Positions 1 through 7,871 are shown, counted from the first letter of the stretch. The stretch: 25,572 bases of DNA from an uncultured Clostridia bacterium (GCA_937891895.1 CALATN010000256.1:1-25572); one strand, 5' to 3'. A program made the numbers and translations. The notes: generated from the letters alone by a model not told the origin.

Positions 1-143
1 ACAAGGCTGACAATTCTGAAGAAGCTATCCGTCTTGCTATGAAGAAGGTTGACCAGGCTGCTGCCAAGAACCTCATTCACAAGAACGCTGCTGCAAGAAA
101 GAAGTCCCAGCTTGCTAAGAAGCTCAACGCTGCTAAGGCTTAA
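1..143 (+). CDS. rpsT: 30S ribosomal protein S20, C-terminal part (5' end outside window)
   Basis: The window opens inside this gene; the frame that starts at base 3 runs to a TAA at 141-143 and gives the last 46 residues. S20 is a small helical protein that binds 16S rRNA in the body of the 30S subunit. The visible part carries the family signature: the lysine and alanine-rich helix with VDQAAAKNLIHKNAAARKKS followed by the basic tail ending LNAAKA. The spacing of the His-Lys-Asn and Arg-Lys-Lys-Ser groups is typical of bacterial S20. It is followed directly by a strong terminator, so it is probably transcribed alone, as rpsT usually is. Recognition is firm even though the N-terminus is missing. 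Confidence 0.93.
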   Translation, partial: KADNSEEAIRLAMKKVDQAAAKNLIHKNAAARKKSQLAKKLNAAKA

Positions 144-159
144 TCGAATATGATTTTAA

Positions 160-198
160 GGCTGTCAGGAGTAATTCCCGACAGCCTTTTTATTTTTT
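160..198 (+). terminator. Rho-independent terminator after rpsT
   Basis: A 7-base-pair stem GGCTGTC (160-166) with GACAGCC (180-186) closes a 13-base loop and is followed by a run rich in T (187-198). It lies 16 bases after the rpsT stop. Confidence 0.85.
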
Positions 199-206
199 AA
201 ATGGTA

Positions 207-235
207 TTGTAATTTTCTTTGCGATGTGTTATAAT
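207..235 (+). promoter_or_regulatory. Sigma-A promoter for the metal-binding lipoprotein gene
   Basis: A -35 box TTGTAA (207-212) and a perfect -10 box TATAAT (230-235) are separated by 17 bases. The -10 overlaps the upstream extension of the reading frame that follows, which is one reason for placing that gene's start further downstream at 267. Confidence 0.75.
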
Positions 236-266
236 GAAGGGTAGATTGTTGACGGAGGAATTCGTT

Positions 267-1232
267 TTGTATAAAGTATTGAAATGTGTTTTTGCCGCTC
301 TGATTGCGGCAGCGGTGCTGTGCGGCTGTACCGAGGTTGACGAGGAAAGACCAATCAGACTTACGGAAACTACCGTTGCGGTTGAACTCCCCTACCCCGT
401 AACTGTCGGCTCGCTTACCTTTGAAAAATCGCCTGAAACGGTCGGTTCGCTTTCTCCCGCTATAACTGAGATTATCTGCGAGCTTGGCTATGGCGACAAG
501 ATTATCGGCAGAAGCAGCTACTGTGACTACCCCGAAAGTGTGAAAAGCAGGAATGAGCTGGGCTCGGCGGCTAACCCCGATGTTAATGCGATTATCGAGG
601 CAAAGCCTGAGCTGCTGATTTCCATGAGTCCTATCGCAAAGAAGGATATTACCGCTATCGAGGCGGCGGGTACACGGGTGTGGATTATTCCTCAGCCTGA
701 AACCCCCGATGAGCTCTACAGCTGCTACTACAACATTGCAGCGGCTTTCGGCGGAAGTATTGACTGCGAGGAAGTTGCAAAACAGGCTCTTGAGCCGATG
801 TACAACGTGCTTAATGGCACAGACGGCAAGCTGGGCAGCTTTGTCTATATTATGTCACCTGACCTTGCGGTTGCCACAAATTCTACCTTTGCGGGGAACT
901 TTCTTTCCTATTTCGGCACCAACCTTGCGGGTGACGGCGAAAAGCTGACGCTGACTGTTGAGGAACTGCTGGAGCTTGACCCCGACTGGATTATCCTGCC
1001 CGACTTTATCAGCAAGTATGAGCTTTCCGAGGAAACTGCGGAGCTGTCTGCGGTGAAGAACAACAGGATTGTCTACCTTACCGAGGACGTGCTGGCAAGA
1101 ATGGAGCGTCCTACTTCAAGGCTGAGTACAGCGGTTAAGGGTGTGCTGGAATGTATCGCCGAGGCTGAAAGCGGCGAGTCTGCCGAGACGGAACCTGAAT
1201 CATCCGAGGATGAGAAAAATACCGAGGAATAA
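267..1232 (+). CDS. ABC-transporter substrate-binding lipoprotein, helical-backbone metal receptor (BtuF/FecB-like)
   Basis: The protein is a surface-anchored receptor of the family PF01497, which captures cobalamin, haem or iron-siderophores for an ABC importer. I place the start at the TTG at 267: it sits 8 bases after GGAGG (254-258), and the longer frame would run into the promoter. The 321-residue product begins with a lipoprotein signal, with a hydrophobic stretch ending VLCG and the lipidated Cys at residue 21. The mature part shows the expected pattern: SLSPAITEIICELG, GSAANPDVNAIIEAKPELLI and DPDWIILPDF, typical of the two lobes joined by a long helix. The C-terminus is a very acidic Glu/Ser tail. 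No permease or ATPase gene is adjacent, so the partner transporter must be encoded elsewhere and the ligand cannot be read from the sequence. Confidence 0.85.
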   Translation: MYKVLKCVFAALIAAAVLCGCTEVDEERPIRLTETTVAVELPYPVTVGSLTFEKSPETVGSLSPAITEIICELGYGDKIIGRSSYCDYPESVKSRNELGSAANPDVNAIIEAKPELLISMSPIAKKDITAIEAAGTRVWIIPQPETPDELYSCYYNIAAAFGGSIDCEEVAKQALEPMYNVLNGTDGKLGSFVYIMSPDLAVATNSTFAGNFLSYFGTNLAGDGEKLTLTVEELLELDPDWIILPDFISKYELSEETAELSAVKNNRIVYLTEDVLARMERPTSRLSTAVKGVLECIAEAESGESAETEPESSEDEKNTEE

Positions 1233-1254
1233 CGCAACAAAGGCATTTTTGCTA

Positions 1255-1283
1255 TTGACAAGCAATAAAATATACTATATAAT
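1255..1283 (+). promoter_or_regulatory. Consensus sigma-A promoter for greA-lysS
   Basis: TTGACA (1255-1260), 17 bases, TATAAT (1278-1283): both boxes match the consensus perfectly. This predicts strong constitutive expression of greA and lysS. Confidence 0.9.
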
Positions 1284-1317
1284 AAAATTTTAGAATAAAC
1301 GAAAGGATTGAATCAAA

Positions 1318-1794
1318 ATGGCTGTAAAAAAGGTTAGAATGTCAGCTGAAGGTCTTAAGAAACTGGAGGCAGAGCTTGATTATCTCGTTACCGTAAGACG
1401 TGCGGAGGTTGCACAAAAACTTAAAGAAGCAAGAGCTTTCGGTGACCTTTCCGAAAACGCTGAATATGATGAAGCTAAGAACGAACAGGGTATCCTCGAA
1501 GCTAAAATTCAGGAAATGGAGCTTACTATCGCCAACGCTGTTGTTGTTGACGAATCTGAGCTTTCCAATGACGAGGTTGGCGTTGGTTCAATCGTTAAAC
1601 TCAAGGATCTTGAACTTGATGAGATTATGGAGCTTCAGATTGTCGGTTCGACAGAAGCTGACCCTGAGAATGATAAAATTTCCGAAGACTCACCAATCGG
1701 TATCGCTGTACTGAAGAAAAAAGTCGGCGACGTTGTTGAGGTTGAAGCACCTGTCGGTATCATCAAGATGGAAATTCTTGAAATCAGACTTTAA
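1318..1794 (+). CDS. greA: Transcription elongation factor GreA
   Basis: GreA enters the secondary channel of RNA polymerase and stimulates cleavage of backtracked RNA, freeing stalled complexes. The 158-residue length is normal for the family. Residues 1-75 form the antiparallel coiled coil; its tip holds FGDLSENAEYDEAK, where Asp43 and Glu46 correspond to the acidic residues that position the catalytic magnesium. Residues 80-158 form the FKBP-like domain that docks on the polymerase, with GVGSIVKLKDLE and the late DSPIGIAVLKKKVGD segment. An ATG at 1318 follows a GAAAGGA ribosome binding site. It is first in a two-gene unit with lysS (36 bases between stop and start), an arrangement common in Firmicutes. 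Confidence 0.97.
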   Translation: MAVKKVRMSAEGLKKLEAELDYLVTVRRAEVAQKLKEARAFGDLSENAEYDEAKNEQGILEAKIQEMELTIANAVVVDESELSNDEVGVGSIVKLKDLELDEIMELQIVGSTEADPENDKISEDSPIGIAVLKKKVGDVVEVEAPVGIIKMEILEIRL

Positions 1795-1830
1795 TTAAAT
1801 TAACATATAATCGAAAGGATTGTAAAAGAG

Positions 1831-3405
1831 ATGTCCGAAGAAATCCAGAATACTGTTGCTCCCGAGGAGGAGCAGACCGAGCAGGATGTGCATATCCTGA
1901 AGAAAATCCGTATTGAAAAGCTTGACGAAATGAAGGAAAGCGGCAAGAATCCGTTTGAAATCACAAAGTTTGACGTTACTATCTGCAACGCTGAACTCCG
2001 TAAGGCTTACGAAGAATCCGAGGCTAAGGCTATTGCTGAGGCAAATGGCGACGATGAAAAGCTCAAGGAGCTTCTCGAGGCTGCTAAAATTAACGTTAAA
2101 ATCGCAGGACGTGTTATGTCCTGGAGAGATATGGGCAAGGCTAACTTCATCGACGTTCGCGACGGCAGCGACCGTATGCAGGTTTATGTAAGAATGAATG
2201 ATATCGGTGCTGACGAGTTTGCTGATTTCAAGAAGTGGGATATCGGTGATATCGTTGGTGTTGAGGGCTTTGTTTTCCGTACAAGAAAGGGCGAGATTTC
2301 CGTTCACGCACAGAAAATCACTCTCCTTTCCAAGTCCCTTCTCCCTCTCCCTGAAAAGTGGCACGGCCTCAAGGACCAGGATATGCGTTACCGTCAGAGA
2401 TACGTTGACCTTATCGTTAACCCTGATGTTGCCGACACATTCAGAAAGCGTTCCAAGATTATTTCCACAATCAGACGCTTCCTTGACGAGCAGAACTTCA
2501 TCGAGGTTGAAACACCGATGCTCGTTGCTAACGCAGGCGGTGCTTCCGCAAGACCTTTCGAAACACATTACAACGCTCTCAATGAGGACGTAAGACTCCG
2601 TATTTCCCTTGAACTCTACCTCAAGCGTCTTATTGTAGGCGGCCTTGAAAGAGTTTACGAAATCGGCCGTGTATTCAGAAACGAAGGCGTTGACACACGT
2701 CACAACCCTGAGTTCACACTTATGGAGCTTTACCAGGCTTACACCGACTACTTCGGTATGATGGACCTGACTGAGAATATGTTCCGTCACCTTGCAACAG
2801 AGGTTTGCGGTACAACTACAATTCCTTACGGCGAGCATATGATTGATCTGGGCAAGCCTTTTGAGCGCCTTACAATGATTGAAGCCGTAAAGAAGTATTC
2901 AGGTGTTGATTTTGCTGAGGTCAAGGATACAGCTGAAGCTAAGAAGCTTGCTAAGGAACACCACATCGAATTTGAGGACAGACACGAGCGCGGCGACATT
3001 CTCAACCTGTTCTTCGAGGAATTCGTTGAAAAGCACCTTATCCAGCCAACATTTATTATGGATCACCCTGTTGAGATTTCTCCGCTTACAAAGAGAAAGC
3101 CTGAAAATCCTGACTATGTTGAACGTTTTGAGCTGTTCATCAACGGCTGGGAAATGTGTAATGCTTACTCCGAGCTCAATGACCCAATCGACCAGAGAGA
3201 GCGTTTCATTGCTCAGGAAGAGCTTCTCAAGAAGGGCGACGAGGAAGCTAACAGAATTGACGAGGACTTCCTCCGTGCACTTGAAATCGGTATGCCTCCA
3301 ACGGGCGGTATCGGCTACGGCATCGACAGACTCGTTATGCTGCTGACAAATTCACCTGCTATCCGTGATGTGTTGCTGTTCCCTACAATGAAGTCGCTTG
3401 ACTAA
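1831..3405 (+). CDS. lysS: Lysine--tRNA ligase, class II
   Basis: LysS charges tRNA-Lys with lysine using ATP in the cytosol. The 524-residue protein starts with an acidic N-terminal extension and a helical stretch (about 1-85), then the OB-fold anticodon-binding domain (about 88-165, with KIAGRVMSWRDMGKANFIDV). The class II catalytic core follows: motif 1 around 217-232 (FIEVETPML), motif 2 around 280-301 (VFRNEGVDTRHNPEFTLMEL) and motif 3 around 492-506 (GGIGYGIDRLVML). No motif is broken. The ATG at 1831 is preceded by GAAAGGA, and the gene is probably co-transcribed with greA from the promoter at 1255. A clear terminator follows the stop. The N-terminal acidic tail is slightly longer than in Bacillus enzymes, which fits the overall length. 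Confidence 0.97.
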   Translation: MSEEIQNTVAPEEEQTEQDVHILKKIRIEKLDEMKESGKNPFEITKFDVTICNAELRKAYEESEAKAIAEANGDDEKLKELLEAAKINVKIAGRVMSWRDMGKANFIDVRDGSDRMQVYVRMNDIGADEFADFKKWDIGDIVGVEGFVFRTRKGEISVHAQKITLLSKSLLPLPEKWHGLKDQDMRYRQRYVDLIVNPDVADTFRKRSKIISTIRRFLDEQNFIEVETPMLVANAGGASARPFETHYNALNEDVRLRISLELYLKRLIVGGLERVYEIGRVFRNEGVDTRHNPEFTLMELYQAYTDYFGMMDLTENMFRHLATEVCGTTTIPYGEHMIDLGKPFERLTMIEAVKKYSGVDFAEVKDTAEAKKLAKEHHIEFEDRHERGDILNLFFEEFVEKHLIQPTFIMDHPVEISPLTKRKPENPDYVERFELFINGWEMCNAYSELNDPIDQRERFIAQEELLKKGDEEANRIDEDFLRALEIGMPPTGGIGYGIDRLVMLLTNSPAIRDVLLFPTMKSLD

Positions 3406-3431
3406 AAAGTGTTTGAAAACAATAATCTTAA

Positions 3432-3465
3432 AATAGGACTTATCTGATGTAAGTCCTATTTTTTT
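3432..3465 (+). terminator. Rho-independent terminator after lysS
   Basis: An 11-base-pair stem AATAGGACTTA (3432-3442) with TAAGTCCTATT (3450-3460) closes a 7-base loop and is followed by five more T. It closes the greA-lysS unit. Confidence 0.92.
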
Positions 3466-3629
3466 ATACTGATAATTGTATAGTACAAAAGAGAGGAAAA
3501 TTTCAATTCTACGGAAATTACAGGCAACCGGACAAGTGTGTCTATCAGGTAAATACGTCATTTTCTCGCTTTGTGTCGTGTTATTGATGGATGGTATGGT
3601 GTATTCTGTGGATGAAAGGAGGAACCATA

Positions 3630-4778
3630 ATGGATCAGAAAAAAATTGGTTTATTTCTAAAAAAGTTAAGAAAAGAAAAAGGCATTACGCAGGAAGCTTT
3701 TGCAGAAACATTGAATATATCGGGAAGAACGGTTTCCCGTTGGGAAACCGGAAACAATTTACCTGATATTTCATTACTTGTAGCAATTGCTGATTTCTAC
3801 GAAGTCGATGTCAGAGAAATTATTGAAGGAGAAAGGAAAAGCGAGATGAATGAAGAAATTAAAGATGTAGCCAACAAGATGGCTGATTATGCAGAAAATG
3901 AAAAAAGCAAAATGATGAAATGTATTCAGGCTATCGGATTTGTAGGAGTCTTTATAATGACGGTAGCAATTGTTTTTCAATGCATATCATATAATTCAAC
4001 ATTTTTTCATAAAGGTGCATTGATAGCGTCTTGCGTATCATTGGTAACTATGATGATTATCACATTGTATGTGATTGGAGTGCTTGAAAGAATCTGCAGA
4101 AAAAAAGTATTATTAACAGTAATAAAATGTGCAACGGTTGCACTAACAGCAATCAGTCTGTTTTTTGTTGCTGAAGTATTATTGATATTTGGGGTAGGTA
4201 TTGTTGATTATGCGATTCCATTCAATGCAACACAAGGAATTGAAAATTACGATAAAGCAGCTATTCAGGAAAAATACGGAACAGATATGGATTCAGGATT
4301 TTTTGTTTTTCCTGAATCAGTTGACAATGCGATTTCGGCAAAGTTTGAATCCAAAATAAAAACAGGATTCTTTGATTCTGATGGATTTTATATACTTGAA
4401 GCAAGGTATAATGAAACGGATTTTGAAAATGAAGTAAGAAGGTTAGCTGATATCACATGCGAAATTACATACGCTGGAACATCAATTACAAACAAAATTG
4501 AATATAATGAAGATATGTATAAATATCCGGCATATATTGCAAGCGATGGATATGATCATGTTTATGAGTATGCGTTGATTGATAAAGCAAATCATAGAAT
4601 TGTTTATGTTATTTTAAGCTATCCTGAGTATGATAAGTTGCAGGAGTATGAGGAGTTCCTGAAAAGAAATGCTGATGAGTATGATCTCGATAATAGTGCT
4701 GTTCTTGAAAGCTTTACAATATATGCATTCAAGTTTCCGGAATCAGATGGATGGATAGAGTATGCAGATATGCAATAG
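3630..4778 (+). CDS. Xre-family HTH regulator with three membrane segments and an extracytoplasmic domain
   Basis: The 382-residue protein begins at the ATG at 3630, 8 bases after a strong AAAGGAGG; the longer frame to 3591 lacks such a site. Residues 5-60 are a Cro/CI helix-turn-helix (LRKEKGITQEAFAETLNI, then SGRTVSRWETGNNLPDISLL), a common Firmicutes form. A charged helix (70-97) leads to three predicted membrane segments at about 99-119, 129-151 and 161-192. The C-terminal 190 residues are hydrophilic and I do not recognise them; by topology they should lie outside. This suggests a membrane-tethered transcription factor that senses something at the surface, but target and signal are unknown. 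The gene is visibly more AT-rich than its neighbours, with more ATA, AGA and TTA codons, and stands alone between core genes, which suggests transfer. No convincing promoter or terminator was seen. Confidence 0.82.
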   Translation: MDQKKIGLFLKKLRKEKGITQEAFAETLNISGRTVSRWETGNNLPDISLLVAIADFYEVDVREIIEGERKSEMNEEIKDVANKMADYAENEKSKMMKCIQAIGFVGVFIMTVAIVFQCISYNSTFFHKGALIASCVSLVTMMIITLYVIGVLERICRKKVLLTVIKCATVALTAISLFFVAEVLLIFGVGIVDYAIPFNATQGIENYDKAAIQEKYGTDMDSGFFVFPESVDNAISAKFESKIKTGFFDSDGFYILEARYNETDFENEVRRLADITCEITYAGTSITNKIEYNEDMYKYPAYIASDGYDHVYEYALIDKANHRIVYVILSYPEYDKLQEYEEFLKRNADEYDLDNSAVLESFTIYAFKFPESDGWIEYADMQ

Positions 4779-4851
4779 TAAATGAACAGATAACTTTTTA
4801 GCTTTGCAAACAAATTCTTTGTCTGTGATTTATCGTTTTTGATTTAAAATA

Positions 4852-4880
4852 TTGACAATCACTGCATTGTCAGTTATAAT
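4852..4880 (+). promoter_or_regulatory. Consensus sigma-A promoter for the two membrane-protein genes
   Basis: TTGACA (4852-4857), 17 bases, TATAAT (4875-4880), both perfect. The transcript would start near 4887 and carry about 75 untranslated bases that include the hairpin at 4899-4928. Confidence 0.9.
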
Positions 4881-4898
4881 AATAAAGGGTAAAAACGG

Positions 4899-4928
4899 GG
4901 ACGGTTCACCGATTTGGTGCAACCGTCC
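4899..4928 (+). repeat. Strong 5'-UTR hairpin, possibly a REP-like palindrome
   Basis: GGACGGTTCACC (4899-4910) pairs with GGTG (4916-4919) and AACCGTCC (4921-4928) around the loop GATTT, giving a 12-base-pair stem with one bulged C. It is not followed by a T run, so it is not a terminator. The sequence context ACGGGGACGGTTC resembles, from memory, a palindromic intergenic repeat common in Firmicutes genomes. No second copy was seen in this window, so the repeat assignment is tentative. Confidence 0.5.
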
Positions 4929-4962
4929 GTGTTGTATACTGTATCGAAAGGAATTTACTTCA

Positions 4963-5916
4963 ATGGCTGAAAATGAAAAGAACGAGCAGGCTGAGCCTAC
5001 TGAAAATAATGAGAAGAAAAAGGGCAAATCCTTTTTGCAGACCTACCGTGAGGTGAATGAGAAAGCACGTGCCGAGGAGCTGAAGCGTGAGAGTGAGGCT
5101 GAGGCGGCAAAGGCTGAGCGTGAGCGTCAAGCGAGGGCAGCTTATAATGAAAGGCTGCGTCAGGAGCGTCTTGAACTGATGAAGCTTAAGCAAGGCATCA
5201 TTTCCGAGGCTGATATTCCAAAGGAAGAGGTCGTGCAGAAGGAATACTCCATATGGGAGAAAATCAGCAACTTTTTCTACCACAACAAGATATATATTAT
5301 TGCGTGCACGGCTATTGCGGCTATTGCAATTTTCCTGATTTACGACCTGGTGACAACCGTCAAGCCTGATGTTGCGGTGCTGTTTATTGCTGACGATGCA
5401 CAGGTTCAGTTCATTACCGAGGATATGGAAGACGAACTTGCAAAGTATGCGCAGGATTACAACGGTGACGGTAAAATAAAAATCCGTGTCAGCTACACTC
5501 CTGCTGCACCTACTCCCGAGGAAACTTCCGAGCTTTATTACCACGGCAGCGACCAGGTAAAGCTTTCCGCTGAATTTATGGGCAGTGACACCATTATCGT
5601 AATCGGTGACGACAGCTCCTTCGGCGTAATCGGAATTACTCCCGGCGACGGTGTGTTTGCCGACCTGAGTGAGTATTTTCCCGATGATGAAAATGTCACT
5701 GAAATGGGATACAAGCTTAACGGTACTGACTTCAAGGAAAATGTAGGCTATGACGGTCTATCGGACGAGCTTGTAGCAGGCTTCCGTTACCCATTTACCG
5801 CAGGTCTTGGCGGAAGTGAAAGAATAGAGAAGAATTTCGACAACGCAATTGACCTCTGGACAAATTATGTAAACGGCAATATAATTGACCCTGATGCAGT
5901 AAGCTACAGAAAGTAA
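4963..5916 (+). CDS. Unrecognised single-pass membrane protein with N-terminal coiled coil
   Basis: I do not recognise a family. The start is the ATG at 4963 after GAAAGGA (4945-4951); the upstream extension overlaps the promoter and hairpin. The 317-residue product has a highly charged Glu/Lys/Arg/Ala-rich cytoplasmic part (1-108, with a likely coiled coil at about 25-78). One membrane segment follows at about 110-130, then an exported C-terminal domain of about 185 residues. That domain starts KPDVAVLFIADDAQVQFI and contains one EF-hand-like calcium loop DYNGDGKI (165-172). There is no signal-peptidase site, so it should stay anchored. It is followed 12 bases later by another membrane protein whose ribosome binding site overlaps this stop, so the two are translated together and may form a complex. 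Its function cannot be inferred. Confidence 0.8.
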   Translation: MAENEKNEQAEPTENNEKKKGKSFLQTYREVNEKARAEELKRESEAEAAKAERERQARAAYNERLRQERLELMKLKQGIISEADIPKEEVVQKEYSIWEKISNFFYHNKIYIIACTAIAAIAIFLIYDLVTTVKPDVAVLFIADDAQVQFITEDMEDELAKYAQDYNGDGKIKIRVSYTPAAPTPEETSELYYHGSDQVKLSAEFMGSDTIIVIGDDSSFGVIGITPGDGVFADLSEYFPDDENVTEMGYKLNGTDFKENVGYDGLSDELVAGFRYPFTAGLGGSERIEKNFDNAIDLWTNYVNGNIIDPDAVSYRK

Positions 5917-5928
5917 GGAGAAATGATT

Positions 5929-6450
5929 ATGGCAAAATTCAGCTTCTCAGTTAATGTTGAACCTCAGGATATCCCGCAGCTTGATGATATACATAAACGT
6001 GATGTAGCCGATGTGTTGACTTCGATTATCAATCACACTTTCAAACGCACACTGATAATTGCCATAGCTTCAATTGCTTTTTTTGCGGCGTTTTCCCTAT
6101 TCAGCTTTACTTTCTATATGCGTATGGGGACGCTTCTTCCTCAGCTTCCCGCAGCTATGCCGATAATCTGTCCTGCGGTTTTGCTTGTTGAATTTATTGC
6201 AGGAACAATGAACAAGCCTGCTATCATTATTGAAGTTGTGCTGTGTCTTGCTATGGCACTGACCTTTGCATTCAGTATTCCGACGCTGATACTTATCCCC
6301 TTTGCACTTTATGCTGCTTTGCTAAACTTCAAGCTGCTTACTCTTGTTCCTATTCACAAGGCAATTTCATCTGAACCGGGATACCCTGAATTTACACCGC
6401 TCCCAACGAAAGAAGAAGTTGCGCAGGCAAAAAAGAATATCAGCAAATAA
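5929..6450 (+). CDS. Unrecognised small integral membrane protein
   Basis: The protein has no recognised function. Two in-frame ATG codons compete at 5923 and 5929; I choose 5929 because the ribosome binding site AAGGAG (5915-5920) is 8 bases from it but only 2 from the other. The 173-residue product has a hydrophilic N-terminus with SVNVEPQDIPQLDDIHKRD, then about four membrane segments (about 40-63, 75-93, 97-116 and 118-140). A short cytoplasmic tail ends in the basic KKNISK. The ribosome binding site overlaps the stop of the preceding membrane protein, so translational coupling is likely and the two probably act together. A bidirectional terminator follows at once. Confidence 0.8.
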   Translation: MAKFSFSVNVEPQDIPQLDDIHKRDVADVLTSIINHTFKRTLIIAIASIAFFAAFSLFSFTFYMRMGTLLPQLPAAMPIICPAVLLVEFIAGTMNKPAIIIEVVLCLAMALTFAFSIPTLILIPFALYAALLNFKLLTLVPIHKAISSEPGYPEFTPLPTKEEVAQAKKNISK

Positions 6451-6454
6451 AACA

Positions 6455-6491
6455 AACCGTGCCGAAAACTGCTTTGGCACGGTTATCTTTT
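6455..6491 (+). terminator. Bidirectional terminator between converging genes
   Basis: AACCGTGCC (6455-6463) pairs with GGCACGGTT (6476-6484). A run of eight T follows on the plus strand, and the minus strand has a T-rich tail (TTTGTTTTATT). It serves both converging units; the stop codon of the minus-strand gene (6483-6485) lies inside the stem. Confidence 0.9.
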
Positions 6492-7217
6492 TTTTCGTTT
6501 ATCAGGCGGCTGATAACGGTCTTTAAGCTTGTGAGGATAATTGACATTCTTTGCAATTTCAAGCATTTCCTTACGGAATTTTGCCCGTCGCTGTTCTCGG
6601 TCACGGACTTTGTTTGCACAATGAAGAATATGCCGCACAATTCTTTCACCGTGTGTATAGAAGTCAGTTATTTCAATTGAAGTAACATCTTTGCCGCCGT
6701 TTGCATTGTACCACCAACGTTCAAAGGCAATTCCCTCATCTGTTCCTGAGTAATTCAGCCACTCTGAATTCTCATTGAAATAGCGAGCAGGCGCAATAAG
6801 ACTTATATGATTTTTTATACACTCAGCATTTTCAACCTCCGAAAGCCTTACGACCCACATTTTTTTGTAATGCACCCATTTCCAGTCCTGAAAAACTGTT
6901 CGGCAGTGCTGTGAAACAATCATTATTGAATCAGCAATCTGTATATATGTATGCTCGCGATGTGCACGGATAAGGATATCCTCAAGGATTGAACCTATAA
7001 GACATACCGCAAAACCGTATGCAACCGCTCCGTATGCTACATAGATTATAGTTCTGTACATCTGAAGCGGCATATCTGAATCAAGTCTTACAATAAAAAT
7101 CAGAACAATAATCAGCAATGAAATAAGTACACTCAGTGAAGGAAGAGAAAAAAGAAAAATACGTCTGTTATATTTTGCGGCAAGACGCTTTTCATTGACC
7201 CTTATCATTTTGTGCAT
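6483..7217 (-). CDS. Unrecognised membrane protein with cytoplasmic C-terminal domain
   Basis: The family is not recognised. I choose the ATG at 7217, 9 bases after GGGAGG; the GTG at 7226 directly abuts that site and cannot be used. The 244-residue protein has two membrane segments close to the N-terminus (about 20-44 and 55-80), then a soluble domain of about 165 residues rich in Trp, Tyr and Arg. The start of that domain (YIQIADSIMIVS then YKKMWVVRLSEVENAEC) has the alternating pattern of a beta-rich PH-like or YcxB-like domain, which is only a suggestion. The tail is strongly basic (PPDKRKKR). It is the second gene of an operon with the papain-fold protein upstream, separated by 18 bases. 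Confidence 0.78.
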   Translation of the reverse strand: MHKMIRVNEKRLAAKYNRRIFLFSLPSLSVLISLLIIVLIFIVRLDSDMPLQMYRTIIYVAYGAVAYGFAVCLIGSILEDILIRAHREHTYIQIADSIMIVSQHCRTVFQDWKWVHYKKMWVVRLSEVENAECIKNHISLIAPARYFNENSEWLNYSGTDEGIAFERWWYNANGGKDVTSIEITDFYTHGERIVRHILHCANKVRDREQRRAKFRKEMLEIAKNVNYPHKLKDRYQPPDKRKKR

Positions 7218-7235
7218 CTGCCGCACCTCCCGTAA

Positions 7236-7841
7236 TCAGGCCGTTTCGGTATGAATAGCGGGAACCTTCCCGTCCTCTCTCTTAGCCTTGATGTTTTTTA
7301 TGTAATCACGGTAAAGCTTCAGGTCACCCTTATAAATCAGCTCTGCGCCCTTAACGCTTCGGAAATCCTCAGGCTCAATAAGCGACGGATGCTTCTTCAT
7401 ATCGTTGACGATGCCCGTCTTACCAAGCATAAAGCCTACCCACACTGAACACACGAACTTATTGTTTCGCATTTTATAGGGGATATGAAGTGCCATAGGA
7501 AGAAGCGCACCCAAATCATAGGAATATTTTTCACGGTTGAGTACAAAATGACGTATAAGTGTATGATAACGTTCAATCTGGTCATCATTCACCGGAATAC
7601 GATATACCTCGCTTGGTATCGTCTTGCAGGCTCCGAAAACCTCAGTGAAAATATCCTCATGATTGAAATTCGCAGGAAGAGGACGCTCCTTATGGTCACG
7701 GCAGAAGCTGTACATATCAGTCAGCATTTCATTTGATGCAATGGAAGCATGGGTATACTGCTTGCCTGTGGCAACGCCTATTACCTTTGAAAAAATAGTC
7801 CCTGTCCTTGTAAGGACAAGATATATATATTGTCTGTTCAT
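7236..7841 (-). CDS. Permuted papain-like (NlpC/P60, YiiX-type) cysteine hydrolase family protein
   Basis: The 201-residue protein fits the circularly permuted papain fold, in which the catalytic His precedes the Cys. His31 lies in KQYTHASIAS and Cys121 in NNKFVCSVWVGFML, matching the His strand and the Cys helix of that fold. Members of this superfamily cut amide or ester bonds in cell wall or lipid substrates. This one has no signal peptide, so its substrate is unclear. The ATG at 7841 is preceded by GGAG with 8 bases of spacing; the ATG at 7859 has no such site. A promoter lies directly upstream and the gene leads a two-gene operon with a membrane protein, which might anchor it. The family assignment rests on motif order and is moderately sure. 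Confidence 0.7.
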   Translation of the reverse strand: MNRQYIYLVLTRTGTIFSKVIGVATGKQYTHASIASNEMLTDMYSFCRDHKERPLPANFNHEDIFTEVFGACKTIPSEVYRIPVNDDQIERYHTLIRHFVLNREKYSYDLGALLPMALHIPYKMRNNKFVCSVWVGFMLGKTGIVNDMKKHPSLIEPEDFRSVKGAELIYKGDLKLYRDYIKNIKAKREDGKVPAIHTETA

Positions 7842-7871
7842 AATACCTGCTCCAAACATTTATTTATAATA

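Noticed and set aside
219..266. Longer N-terminus for the metal-binding lipoprotein
   Set aside because: The extension covers the -10 box and ribosome binding site; starting at 267 gives a standard lipoprotein signal.
1795..2838. Open frame of 347 codons antisense to lysS
   Set aside because: lysS carries all class II synthetase motifs in the other strand; the antisense product has no domain and no promoter of its own.
3476..3766. Possible small gene upstream of and overlapping the Xre regulator
   Set aside because: It starts at a TTG without a ribosome binding site and overlaps the helix-turn-helix coding region in another frame; the translation looks random.
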